Below, piece by piece: positions 18,537 to 26,122 of a DNA stretch of 55,978 bases. Source of the stretch: Planctomycetota bacterium (lineage in GTDB: Bacteria; Planctomycetota; UBA1135; GCA-002686595); contig JACRIN010000050.1 of the NCBI GenBank assembly GCA_016220085.1, forward strand, positions 1 through 55,978, in the 5' to 3' direction. A program made the translations under genes and the position numbers. How positions within the stretch are numbered: position 1 is the stretch's first letter; the number at the start of each line of letters is the position of its first letter. The notes beneath the pieces are model-generated. The model ran no database searches and was not told the DNA's origin. It was given only the letters and a program-made list of their open reading frames with translations.

Positions 18537-19277
18537 TCAATCGCGCACGAGCTCGGCGTCGCGCGGGAGCTCTTCCAAGCTCGCGAGACCGAACGTGTCG
18601 AGGAACTTCTTCGTCGTGCCGTAGAGCAACGGGTGTCCGGGCACTTCCGCGCGTCCGGCGACGCGCACGAACGCGCGATCGACCAGCGCCCGCAGGATCG
18701 GCCCGACCTGCACGCCGCGGATCGCCTCGATCTCGGCTTTGGTCACCGGCTGGCGGTACGCGATGATCGAGAGCGTCTCGAGCGACGCCGGGCTGACCTT
18801 CTCGTCCTTCTTGACGCGGGCGAGGCGCGTCACCACCGCGTCCTGGTCGGTCGAGGTGAAGAGCTGCCAACCTCCGGCGATCGCGCGCAGGTCGAACGGC
18901 AATCCGGAGGCACGCAGGCGCTCGCCGCAGGCGACCAACGCCGCCTCGACGCGCGTCGCGTCGACGCCGCCGATCAGCGAGGCGAGGCGGCCGGCGGTCA
19001 GCGGCTCGTTCGCGGCGAACAGCAGCACGGCGACCGCGCGCTCGACGGTCGCGTCGTCGAGCACGGCCGGGGCGGGCGCGGCGGGCGAGAGTTCGACGTC
19101 GGCGAGCTCACCGGCGAGATCGTCCGCGCCCGAAGGCACGTCGACGACGCCCTCGGCGTCTTCGCTCGCGCCGAGCTCCGCGCGCAGGGCCTCGTCGTTG
19201 GCGTCGTTCTCGGCGGCGTGCCCGTTCGAGCCCGCGGACCCATTGCCTCCGGCGGGCGTTTGCGACTTCTCGACCAT
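18537..19277 (-). CDS. scpB: segregation and condensation protein B
   Basis: The product is 246 residues from ATG 19277. After a low-complexity, acidic and alanine-rich N-terminal extension of about 75 residues comes the two-winged-helix ScpB core. Its signatures are AVAVLLFAANEPLT, GWQLFT, SPASLETLSIIAYRQPVTKAEIEAIRGV, here broken by convention into its halves SPASLETLSIIAYRQ and PVTKAEIEAIRGV, and the ending GHPLLYGTTKKFLDTFGL. ScpB binds ScpA and the SMC ATPase in the bacterial condensin complex. The partner scpA is not in the window, whereas it is adjacent in many genomes. The N-terminal extension is unusual compared with the roughly 170-200 residue family norm. It lies 53 bp downstream of the SurA-like lipoprotein on the same strand, so the two are probably co-transcribed. 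Confidence 0.92.
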   Translation of the reverse strand: MVEKSQTPAGGNGSAGSNGHAAENDANDEALRAELGASEDAEGVVDVPSGADDLAGELADVELSPAAPAPAVLDDATVERAVAVLLFAANEPLTAGRLASLIGGVDATRVEAALVACGERLRASGLPFDLRAIAGGWQLFTSTDQDAVVTRLARVKKDEKVSPASLETLSIIAYRQPVTKAEIEAIRGVQVGPILRALVDRAFVRVAGRAEVPGHPLLYGTTKKFLDTFGLASLEELPRDAELVRD

Positions 19278-19330
19278 GCCGCGCAGGATCGCGGAGAGCG
19301 CGCGGGCGGTCAAGCCGCGAGCCCCGGTTC

Positions 19331-20587
19331 TCAGGGCCTCTTCTCGCCCACCAGCTCCAGGAACGGCTGCAGATCGACGTCGTAGACCTTGCCGACGTGG
19401 GTCTTCCACTGGGCGTACTCCAGGTCGTCGACCGGGTCGGAGGCGAGCGAGCCCTCGACCAACGGACCGATCTCGGCCCACGGCCCGACCTTGGGCGCCA
19501 GGCGCTCCTCGACGCGCACCAACAGATAGCGGCCGCCCTCCTCGAGCGGCCCGCCGATCGAGCCGGTCGGTGTCGCGAAGACCAGGCGCGAGAGCTTGGA
19601 GTGGTCGTTCTGGAAGAGCGTCATCGTCGCGTCGCCGCTCTGCTTGATCTCGGGCGTGCCGAGCTTGGCGACGAGCTCGCGGAAGTCGGCGCCCTTCGCG
19701 AGCTCCGCCTGGAACGCGTCGTACGCGGCGCGATCGGGCAGCTCGGCGAGGCGGACGATCGCGCGCTCGCTGGCGAGCGCGTACGCGCGCACGCAGCGCT
19801 CGGCGAGCAGCTCCATCAACGCATCGCGTCCGAGTTCGCTCTTGTAGAGCGCGAAGTCGAGCTTGAGGTTCTGTTGGACGTGCTGCTCGACCGTCAGCTT
19901 CGAGCCCTTGTCCGCGAGGCGCCGCGCGAGCGCGTCGAGCGCGCGTTGCACGCCCGCGTCGACGCGCGCGGGTTCGATGCGCACGCCGAGGCGATCGGCC
20001 TCGCGGATCGCGAGCTCGGCGACGACGAGCTCGTCGAGCACCTCGCGCGCAAACGTCGAGTCGCGCAGCCACACGCGGCCGAGGAAGCGGCGCACGTCGA
20101 GCGCGCGGCCCTCGACGTAGGCGACCGCGAGCGTCGGCGGCTCGAGGCGCCGCGGCGCGCCCGCGGGCTCTGCTTGCGGCGCCTCGGTTGACTCGGCGGG
20201 CTCGGGCTTCGCGGGCTCGGTCTGCAGAGCTCCAGTCGAGCCCGCGTCGGCATTCGAGGCGCGCTCGGCGCCGGAGCGCGACGTTTCGGGCGTCGTTGCG
20301 GTGCCTGCGGCGCCGGACTCGCGCGTCTCGGAAGCGGGCGCCGGTGCTTTCGCCGCGGACTCGCTCGCGAGCGGCTTCGCCACGGCGTCCGCGGGTTCCG
20401 CCGCCGGCGCGCTCGGCGGAACGGTCGCCGCACCCGACTCGCCCGGTTTTGCCGGCGCGGAGCTCGGCTTGGGTTCGGCGCGCGCCTCCACGGGCGCGAG
20501 CGACTCACGATCGGGGTTGTTCGCGGGCCCGGAGCAGGCCGCGAGGAGTGCCGAAAGCAGCGCGACGAGACGGACGACGGGCTTCAT
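19331..20587 (-). CDS. SurA/parvulin-like periplasmic lipoprotein
   Basis: The product is 418 residues. The ATG at 20587 gives a lipoprotein signal peptide with the lipobox LLAAC (cysteine 18). A proline/alanine/glutamate-rich linker of about 130 residues follows, which probably spans the cell envelope. The folded C-terminal part (about 155-418) begins with a helical SurA-type chaperone segment. It ends with a parvulin-like domain containing LAKGADFRELVAKLGTPEIK and the beta element GGRYLLVRVEERLAP, preceded by GSIGGPLEEG, as in PPIC domains. Assignment to peptidyl-prolyl isomerase family is likely, but catalytic competence is not certain. Upstream of the ATG the hexamer CATAGT (20599 to 20594) is separated from the start by 6 nt, suggesting a leaderless transcript. 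Confidence 0.72.
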   Translation of the reverse strand: MKPVVRLVALLSALLAACSGPANNPDRESLAPVEARAEPKPSSAPAKPGESGAATVPPSAPAAEPADAVAKPLASESAAKAPAPASETRESGAAGTATTPETSRSGAERASNADAGSTGALQTEPAKPEPAESTEAPQAEPAGAPRRLEPPTLAVAYVEGRALDVRRFLGRVWLRDSTFAREVLDELVVAELAIREADRLGVRIEPARVDAGVQRALDALARRLADKGSKLTVEQHVQQNLKLDFALYKSELGRDALMELLAERCVRAYALASERAIVRLAELPDRAAYDAFQAELAKGADFRELVAKLGTPEIKQSGDATMTLFQNDHSKLSRLVFATPTGSIGGPLEEGGRYLLVRVEERLAPKVGPWAEIGPLVEGSLASDPVDDLEYAQWKTHVGKVYDVDLQPFLELVGEKRP

Positions 20588-20593
20588 GGCTTC

Positions 20594-20599
20594 ACTATG
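20594..20599 (-). promoter_or_regulatory. -10-like CATAGT 6 nt before ATG 20587
   Basis: On the minus strand CATAGT matches four of six consensus -10 positions. It ends 6 nt before the ATG, the same geometry as at 3177, 13422 and 38457. No Shine-Dalgarno is present between it and the start. Confidence 0.3.
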
Positions 20600-20636
20600 C
20601 CGGCGACGCGCGCGCCGAGCCAGCCCCCGTGCGCAC

Positions 20637-20836
20637 CAACGCTCCGCGCTCGACAGCACCCGTACGCAGCGACACTCCACGCGCGGTACCAGGTGTCCGG
20701 AGCAACGCTCTGCGCTCGACAGCGCCAGCGCGGAGCGACGCTCCGCGTCGCGACGTCAGGTGGATGGAGCAACGCTCCGTGCTCGACACCACGTTCGCGG
20801 AGGGACGCGCTGCGCGCCACCCCAGGTGTGCGCATC
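20637..20836. repeat. three degenerate 66-67 bp tandem repeats with internal palindromes
   Basis: Units begin at 20637, 20703 and 20770, each opening with CAACGCTCYGYGCTCGACA and later containing an AGGTG-type segment and GGAG. Each junction forms the imperfect palindrome GGAGCAACGCTCC, and the second unit also contains GCGGAGCGACGCTCCGC, able to form a hairpin. The block fills most of the 267-bp gap between the lipoprotein gene and the secreted zinc-finger gene. No protein-like reading frame is apparent in it. Confidence 0.75.
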
Positions 20837-20854
20837 GACGCGCCGCACGCGACG

Positions 20855-22423
20855 TCAGCGGTACGACACCCGTCGGCGCAGGCCGACCCGGTGGCACGTC
20901 GGGCAGTCGATCAGGCTGATGCTCGCGCTGTTCGCGCCGCCGCCGGATTGGCCGCCGCGGCCTTGCGGCGTTTGGTTGGTCCGCGCGCTGCCCGTGTTCA
21001 GGATCTCGCGCACGCCGGTGCCGCCGCAGTCGGGGCAGTTGGTGAAGAGCGCGCGCGTCGCCTGGAACACCTTGGTGTGCTCGACGAAGTACGCCATCAG
21101 CCACTGCTTCTTGCCGGCGACGTTCCACGTCGACCAGAACTGCGCGGGCTCGCCTTCCTTGTCGGCGTCGAGCTTCGCCTTCTTCACCATCGCCTGGTTG
21201 GCGAGGTAGCGCTTCATCTTCTCCTCGAGCTTCGCGCGCTCGGCGTCCTTCTCGGTCTGCGCGGTCTTCGGCACCTCCGCGACGAGGCCCTTGCGCGCCT
21301 CGTCGTCGCCGAGCAGCCACGTGCCCATGCCGTAGCTCGCCTTCTGCGCGGGCGGGTTCTTGCGCTCCGCCCAGTGCTTGCGCACTTCCTCGATCTGCAC
21401 ACCCTTCGAGACGCGCCGTTGCAGGTCGGCGAGCACCGCGTTCTCGAGGTCCTCCGCGAGCTTGTCGGTCGCGTACTCGAGCGCCGCCTCGAGGCCGAAC
21501 TGCGGATCGCGAACCTTCGACTCGACCACGCGGCCGAAGTGGAAGTGGTAGAGCGACACGACGTCGTCGTGCAGCGCCTGCTCGCGCGCCTTCGCGATCT
21601 GTTTCTTCTTCTTCTCGACGTCCGCCTGCAGCGAGCTGTCCGGATAGAGGCTCGCGAACGCGTCCGCGAGCTTCTGCGCCTCGTCGAAGCGCTTGCGCGC
21701 GCGCAGCAGATCGACTTGGTAGAGGTAGTCGAGCTGGGCCTGGTTCTCGGCGCGCAGCTTCGCGCGTGCGACGAGCCCCGGCAGCTCGTCCGGCTTGAAC
21801 TTCGTGTCGAGATCGCGAGCTTGCTCGTAGTGCTCGGCCGCGTGCGCGAAGTCGAGGATGCGCTCGCAGTAGCGGCCGAGCTCGTAGTTCGAACTCGCGC
21901 TGTCCTGCACCAGGTTCGCGCGCTCCTGCTGGTAGAGCTCCTCGCGCGTGTAGATCTCGAGCGCCGGCACCTGCAGCGTCCCCGCCGAGCCGCGCAACCG
22001 CGACTTCGGCACCGGCACGACCGCGGTCGCCGTCTTGACGAGCAACGCGGCGTCGGTGCGCGCGACGATCTTGCCGATCACCTCGGTGCCGTCGTCGAGC
22101 ACCAACCGATCGGCTTCGAGCATCAGCTCTTCCTGCGTGTGGTCGACGTAGCCGAACGTCTCGCGCAGCGTCTCCGACTGCGCGACGTCGAGCACGCTCC
22201 ACGGCAGCTTGACGACGCCGCCGTTGTCGAGGCGCCGGAACGACAGCGCGGCCGGATCGTGCGCGACGATCTCGCCCCACAGCGTCGCTCCGTCGGAGAG
22301 GTGCAGCAGGGTCAACGCGGACGCGTCTTCAGCGACGCCCGGCGAGGCGGCGATCGCGGGCGCGGCGGCGACGGCCGGCGAGGCGAGGAGAGCGAGGCTG
22401 AGCGAGAGCAGGAGGTTGCGCAT
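20855..22423 (-). CDS. secreted protein with SH3-like repeats, coiled coil and C-terminal zinc finger
   Basis: The product is 522 residues with a clear signal peptide (1-25, ending near ASPAVA-A). Residues about 40-145 contain two copies of a small beta-barrel-like module built on the pattern L-x-D-G-x-x-L/V-x-G-x-I, each followed by a short hydrophobic stretch. The middle (about 150-330) is helical, charged and TPR- or coiled-coil-like. The C-terminus carries two CxxC pairs, CPDCGGTG and CPTCHRVG, separated by a glycine/glutamine-rich loop, which resembles a DnaJ-type zinc finger. I know no named family for the whole. It is the last gene of the pseudopilin operon, 2 bp after gspI, which argues for a periplasmic role in that system (for example assembly or substrate handling). 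That role is inference. Confidence 0.6.
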   Translation of the reverse strand: MRNLLLSLSLALLASPAVAAAPAIAASPGVAEDASALTLLHLSDGATLWGEIVAHDPAALSFRRLDNGGVVKLPWSVLDVAQSETLRETFGYVDHTQEELMLEADRLVLDDGTEVIGKIVARTDAALLVKTATAVVPVPKSRLRGSAGTLQVPALEIYTREELYQQERANLVQDSASSNYELGRYCERILDFAHAAEHYEQARDLDTKFKPDELPGLVARAKLRAENQAQLDYLYQVDLLRARKRFDEAQKLADAFASLYPDSSLQADVEKKKKQIAKAREQALHDDVVSLYHFHFGRVVESKVRDPQFGLEAALEYATDKLAEDLENAVLADLQRRVSKGVQIEEVRKHWAERKNPPAQKASYGMGTWLLGDDEARKGLVAEVPKTAQTEKDAERAKLEEKMKRYLANQAMVKKAKLDADKEGEPAQFWSTWNVAGKKQWLMAYFVEHTKVFQATRALFTNCPDCGGTGVREILNTGSARTNQTPQGRGGQSGGGANSASISLIDCPTCHRVGLRRRVSYR

Positions 22424-22425
22424 GG

Positions 22426-23007
22426 CTACTTCTCAGGTTTAGGCGCGTCGGCCTTCACGGGTGGCTTGGGCTGATCGCGTTCGATGAATTGTCGTCGCAG
22501 ACGCTCGCCGTACGGGACTTCGCGCACCATCAACGTGGTGTACGTCCGCGAGCGACGGCGGCCGCCGGAGGTCCAGGAGAGCTCGACCTCGACCTTGTAC
22601 TCCAGGGGATACCCGAGCTCGGTGGCGAGTTGCGGATCGGGCTCGGCGCGGGCGCTGTAGGTCAGGCCTTCGTAGCCGGGGACCGGGCTCGCCTCGACCT
22701 CGATCGGTTCGCCGACGCGCTCGACTCCCTCCTCGACGATCAACGGGAACATGCGCTCCTCGAGATCGGCGAACACCGCTTCCGCCGCGGCCGCGGACTC
22801 GCCGCGCAGCGCCGCCGCGCGCGACATCGCCGCGCCGAAGGCGAGCAGGCCGAGCACGCTGGTCATCCCGATCAACAGGACGCCGAGCGCGAGCAGGATC
22901 TCTATCAACGTGAAGCCGCCGCGGCGGCCGGGCAACGTGAAGCCGCCGCGGCGGCCGGGCGGCGTGACGCCGCCGCGGCGGCCGGACGTGGGCGCGCGGA
23001 GCTTCAC
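22426..23007 (-). CDS. type II secretion-like minor pseudopilin (GspI/PilV-like)
   Basis: The product is 193 residues from GTG 23007, which overlaps the stop of the preceding gspJ-like gene (GTGA). The prepilin motif is RRGG-FTLIEILLALGVLL, with glutamate at position 5 of the mature protein and a long hydrophobic helix. The leader is unusual: the nine-residue unit GRRGGFTLP is present in tandem, giving two extra near-copies of the cleavage motif before the real one. The C-terminal two thirds look like a small pseudopilin globular domain, with the pattern VEVELSWTSGGRRRSRTYTT typical of GspI/PilV-like proteins. It is presumably cleaved and methylated by a prepilin peptidase encoded elsewhere. 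Confidence 0.78.
   Translation of the reverse strand: MKLRAPTSGRRGGVTPPGRRGGFTLPGRRGGFTLIEILLALGVLLIGMTSVLGLLAFGAAMSRAAALRGESAAAAEAVFADLEERMFPLIVEEGVERVGEPIEVEASPVPGYEGLTYSARAEPDPQLATELGYPLEYKVEVELSWTSGGRRRSRTYTTLMVREVPYGERLRRQFIERDQPKPPVKADAPKPEK
22909..22988 (-). repeat. three 27-bp tandem repeats encoding the prepilin leader motif
   Basis: Units start at about 22909, 22936 and 22963 and each encodes nine residues of the form G-R-R-G-G-F/V-T-L/P-P. The copy nearest the mature protein merges into the functional FTLIE motif. The repeats are nearly identical at the DNA level, which indicates recent expansion. Confidence 0.85.
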
Positions 23008-24125
23008 AGGTTCCAGTCCTCCTGATGCATGCGCACGGGGACCTCGCGGACGACCTGGCGTCCGAAGTGCACCAGCGCGCCGCTCGCGTGCCCCACCGGG
23101 TTCGAGCCGCGCGCGCCGCGACGGACGGTGACCGTGCGCTCGTCGACCTTGACGACTTCGAGCCACTCCGCGTCGATGCGCACGAACGTGCCGCGGAGCT
23201 CGGGCACGCGGGAGCCGTCCTCGACCTCGATCGTCGCGTCGGAGGAGGCCGTCGGAGCGGAGAGACGCGTGCGACGCTTGTGGTCCTCGGCGCGCTCGAT
23301 CTCGAGCGTCAGCCGCACGCGCCGCGGCAGCAGCGCGCGCTCGCCGGACTTCGGCATGCCCTTGCCGGGCTCGTTCCAGAAGTGCCGGTCGGCGCTCGGG
23401 CGGCCGCGATTCCACGCGTCCCACGACGTCGCGACGTCGGAGTACTCGGCGCCGAGCTTCCAACCGTCGAACACGAGCGACGTCTGCGTCGCGAACTCGA
23501 GCCCGAACCACAGCACGCCGCCGCTGACCTCGTTCGGCGTCTGACGCGGACGATTGGCGGCGTCGAAGAAGCCGGGCTCGAAGAACGAGAGCCCGTCGCC
23601 GCCCTGCAAGCGCTCGCCGCGCATCGCGATCCCCTCGGAGCGTCGATCGGGCTCGTTCTTGCCGACGTACGCGGGCATCACGAGCCACGCGACCTCGAGG
23701 ACGCCCTCGCCGGCGTGTTTCTTCTTCGCCGAATCGAACCCGGCTTGCAGACGCGCGAGCTCGCTCTCGGTCGCGAAGCGCAACATCCGCACGCGCGGCC
23801 ACATCGTCTCGGGCACGTCGTCGCCGTCGGTGTCGAAGAACACCCACTCGGCGACCAGATCGCCTCGCGGACCGTTGACCAACGACGCGATGTCCTCGGC
23901 GAAGAGCTCGGTGACGCCGCTCGCTTCCTCGACGAGTTCGCGGCGCTCCTCGCTCTTCTGCCAGAGTGTCGTGAAGCGCCGCAGGAACTGGAACACCGCG
24001 AGCGAGAGGATGACGAGCAGGCCGGAAGCGATCATCAGCTCGACCAACGTGAAGCCGGCGCGACGCTCCGTCGTCTTCACGCGTTCGGCGCCTCGGCGCT
24101 CCCGTTCGGCTCCCGACGCTCTCAT
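23004..24125 (-). CDS. type II secretion-like minor pseudopilin (GspJ-like)
   Basis: The product is 373 residues from ATG 24125, which overlaps the upstream stop (ATGA). The prepilin motif is RRAG-FTLVELMIASGLLVI (cleavage after G24, glutamate 5 present). The globular domain is longer than standard GspJ (about 200 residues). The C-terminal region contains an extra beta-rich module, ATIEVEDGSRVPELRGTFVR followed by WLEVVKVDERTVTVRRGARG. The same module recurs in the two genes upstream. A W-containing 'WNEPGKGMPKSGE' loop and RVRLTLEIE are the expected GspJ-type strands. It probably belongs to the tip complex of the pseudopilus together with GspI and GspK. Confidence 0.78.
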   Translation of the reverse strand: MRASGAERERRGAERVKTTERRAGFTLVELMIASGLLVILSLAVFQFLRRFTTLWQKSEERRELVEEASGVTELFAEDIASLVNGPRGDLVAEWVFFDTDGDDVPETMWPRVRMLRFATESELARLQAGFDSAKKKHAGEGVLEVAWLVMPAYVGKNEPDRRSEGIAMRGERLQGGDGLSFFEPGFFDAANRPRQTPNEVSGGVLWFGLEFATQTSLVFDGWKLGAEYSDVATSWDAWNRGRPSADRHFWNEPGKGMPKSGERALLPRRVRLTLEIERAEDHKRRTRLSAPTASSDATIEVEDGSRVPELRGTFVRIDAEWLEVVKVDERTVTVRRGARGSNPVGHASGALVHFGRQVVREVPVRMHQEDWNL

Positions 24126-26083
24126 CGATCCACCTTCCGCAGCACCAGGTTCGGCGCGAGGTAGTTGGCGCCGAACACCCGCAAGCGCGGCGTCTGCTTC
24201 CATCCGTGCGCGAGCCCCGACAGCGGATCGTACGCGCCCGGCGAGTACTTCACGAACGCGCGCCACTCCGCGCGGTCGGATTGCGCGCCGATCGGGACCG
24301 GCTTCTCCTCGTCGGTGCCCTTCCACAACAGCGCGAGGCCCGGAGCGTTCTCCGGATCGGCGTCCCAGGGCGTCGAAGCGAGCGTGCGCTGGAGCACGCC
24401 GAATTCGACCGAGCCCGAGCCCGTGTTCTCGACGCGCCAGAAGAGGCTCTGCCAGAACGCGGCGGGCTGATCGACCGAGAAACCGAAGTACGAGAGCTCG
24501 GGCGCGTCCGCGCGCTCGGCCCAGCGATCCCAGTAGCGGAAGGGGTACGCGATCACCGGCTCGCCGAAAGCATGGCTCGCGGCGACGGTGCCGAAGCGGC
24601 CGCGGAAGAGCGGTCCGCCCTGATGATCCTGCTCGCCCGGATCGCGCGACGCGCGCGGCATGCCGAGGCCGGTGCCTTCGAAGCGCGTGTAGTGGACGAG
24701 CTCGTCGCCGACGAGCACGGTGCCTTCCGGTTGGAACTCCGCGAGGTCCTCGAGCTCCAAGTTCGCGTCGGCCGCGCCGACTTGGCCGCCGAGCTGCGAA
24801 ACGGCCCACGCGTCGAGGAACATCGCGGTCTCGCCGAACTCGTGCGGCTGCGGCCGCGTGCCGAGCAAACCGCGACCGCTCGGCGCGACCTGCACTTCGC
24901 CGGACACTCGATCGTACGTGTCGTACGCGAGGATCTCGCCGCCGAGTTTCAGCAGCCCGCAATCCTTCGGCAACTGATCGAGGAAGTACGCCGCCGGATC
25001 GCTCCACACGCCGCGCGCGGCGCGCACGGCGCGCGGCGCGAGCTGGAAGTCGAGCTGGGCTTCGCTGAACGCCCGGGTGAGCACCAGGTTCGCGCCGAAG
25101 AGCGCGTTGCCCTGCGTCGTGCCCTGTCCGAACTTCGTCGTGCCGAACACGAGCTCGTCGACCGTCGCCGACGGCACCAACCCGCCGCGGATCGAGCCGC
25201 CGACCGCGACGCGATCGACCTCGCGCGGACGCTCGCCGCTCGGGTGCATCACGAGCCGCGACCAGAGCCGCGTCTCGAAGCCCGGCGGATTCTGCGCCAT
25301 CGTGCCCGCCGCGACCGGCACCGGCGCCGCGCGCTGCAGCGCGACGTGGATCGTTTGCGTGTCGAAGCCCGTCTGCACCTCCCACGCCGCGCCCGGCCCC
25401 GCGACCGGGATCATCGGATCGCCGGCGGTCGTCCAAGCGTGCGTGGTGTGCTGGTACGGGATGTGGGCGTGCTGCAATTGCACCGGCCACGCCGGGCTCG
25501 TCGGATCGGAGTCGATCAGGAACGCGGAGTCGAGGCGCCCCGGCCGACCGCCGTGCACGTCGGTGCGCTGCACGCGCCAGACCGGCAGCACCGGCGTGCC
25601 CGCGCTGTGCTGGTGCGAGTACGTGCCGAGCACGCCGCGGAACTGCAACGCCTCGCGCGCGGCGCGCGTCAGCGGGTCGTTCGTGTCCTCGGGCTCGCCG
25701 AGGTGCGGCAGCCAATCGGAGCTCGCGAAAGACTGCGACGCGGCGCTCGCCGCCGTGCTCGCCGGCGCGGTCGCCGCCGTCGCCAACGCGAAACCGCCGC
25801 CGTCCGCGTCGGGCTTGCTCGACGGACCGCCGCCGCCGCCGCCCGGTCCCCCGCCGCCGCTCGGCGGATTCGGCGTCACGTCGCCGCTCCCGGTGAGCAC
25901 GTGCAGCACCGCGAGCGAGAGCGCCGTGATCGCCTTCTGGTCGTTGCGCACCAGATCCTGACCGAGGATCGTGTCGTAGCGCACCCACTCGGTGAGCTCC
26001 GCCTGGTCGACGTGCGTGAGCTGCGCGAACTCCGAGCCTCCGTTCGGGATCAGGAAGCCCGCCGCTCCGGTCCCGCCCGGCAC
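24122..26083 (-). CDS. C-terminal part of the giant GspK-like protein (separated by an in-frame amber codon)
   Basis: Called from its first possible start, GTG 26083, this is 653 residues with no signal peptide or membrane anchor of its own. The 13 codons between the preceding TAG (26125-26123) and this GTG are in the same frame, end only in G or C, and encode a plausible beta-strand (EWHVFVIPISVAVPGG). The reading therefore looks like a direct continuation of the upstream gspK-like gene. It includes a glycine/proline-rich linker, long beta-rich segments and the recurring module ANLELEDLAEFQ...GDELVHYTRF. It is likely one protein of about 1719 residues in the ancestral or readthrough state. 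Alternatively, it is a separate secreted-complex subunit started at the GTG. No known domain is recognised. Confidence 0.6.
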   Translation of the reverse strand: MPGGTGAAGFLIPNGGSEFAQLTHVDQAELTEWVRYDTILGQDLVRNDQKAITALSLAVLHVLTGSGDVTPNPPSGGGGPGGGGGGPSSKPDADGGGFALATAATAPASTAASAASQSFASSDWLPHLGEPEDTNDPLTRAAREALQFRGVLGTYSHQHSAGTPVLPVWRVQRTDVHGGRPGRLDSAFLIDSDPTSPAWPVQLQHAHIPYQHTTHAWTTAGDPMIPVAGPGAAWEVQTGFDTQTIHVALQRAAPVPVAAGTMAQNPPGFETRLWSRLVMHPSGERPREVDRVAVGGSIRGGLVPSATVDELVFGTTKFGQGTTQGNALFGANLVLTRAFSEAQLDFQLAPRAVRAARGVWSDPAAYFLDQLPKDCGLLKLGGEILAYDTYDRVSGEVQVAPSGRGLLGTRPQPHEFGETAMFLDAWAVSQLGGQVGAADANLELEDLAEFQPEGTVLVGDELVHYTRFEGTGLGMPRASRDPGEQDHQGGPLFRGRFGTVAASHAFGEPVIAYPFRYWDRWAERADAPELSYFGFSVDQPAAFWQSLFWRVENTGSGSVEFGVLQRTLASTPWDADPENAPGLALLWKGTDEEKPVPIGAQSDRAEWRAFVKYSPGAYDPLSGLAHGWKQTPRLRVFGANYLAPNLVLRKVDR

Positions 26084-26122
26084 CGCGACCGAGATCGGGA
26101 TGACGAAGACGTGCCACTCGAG

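Noticed and set aside
20637..20836. CRISPR array
   Set aside because: Units are directly adjacent without unique spacers, only three are present, they are degenerate, and there are no cas genes nearby.
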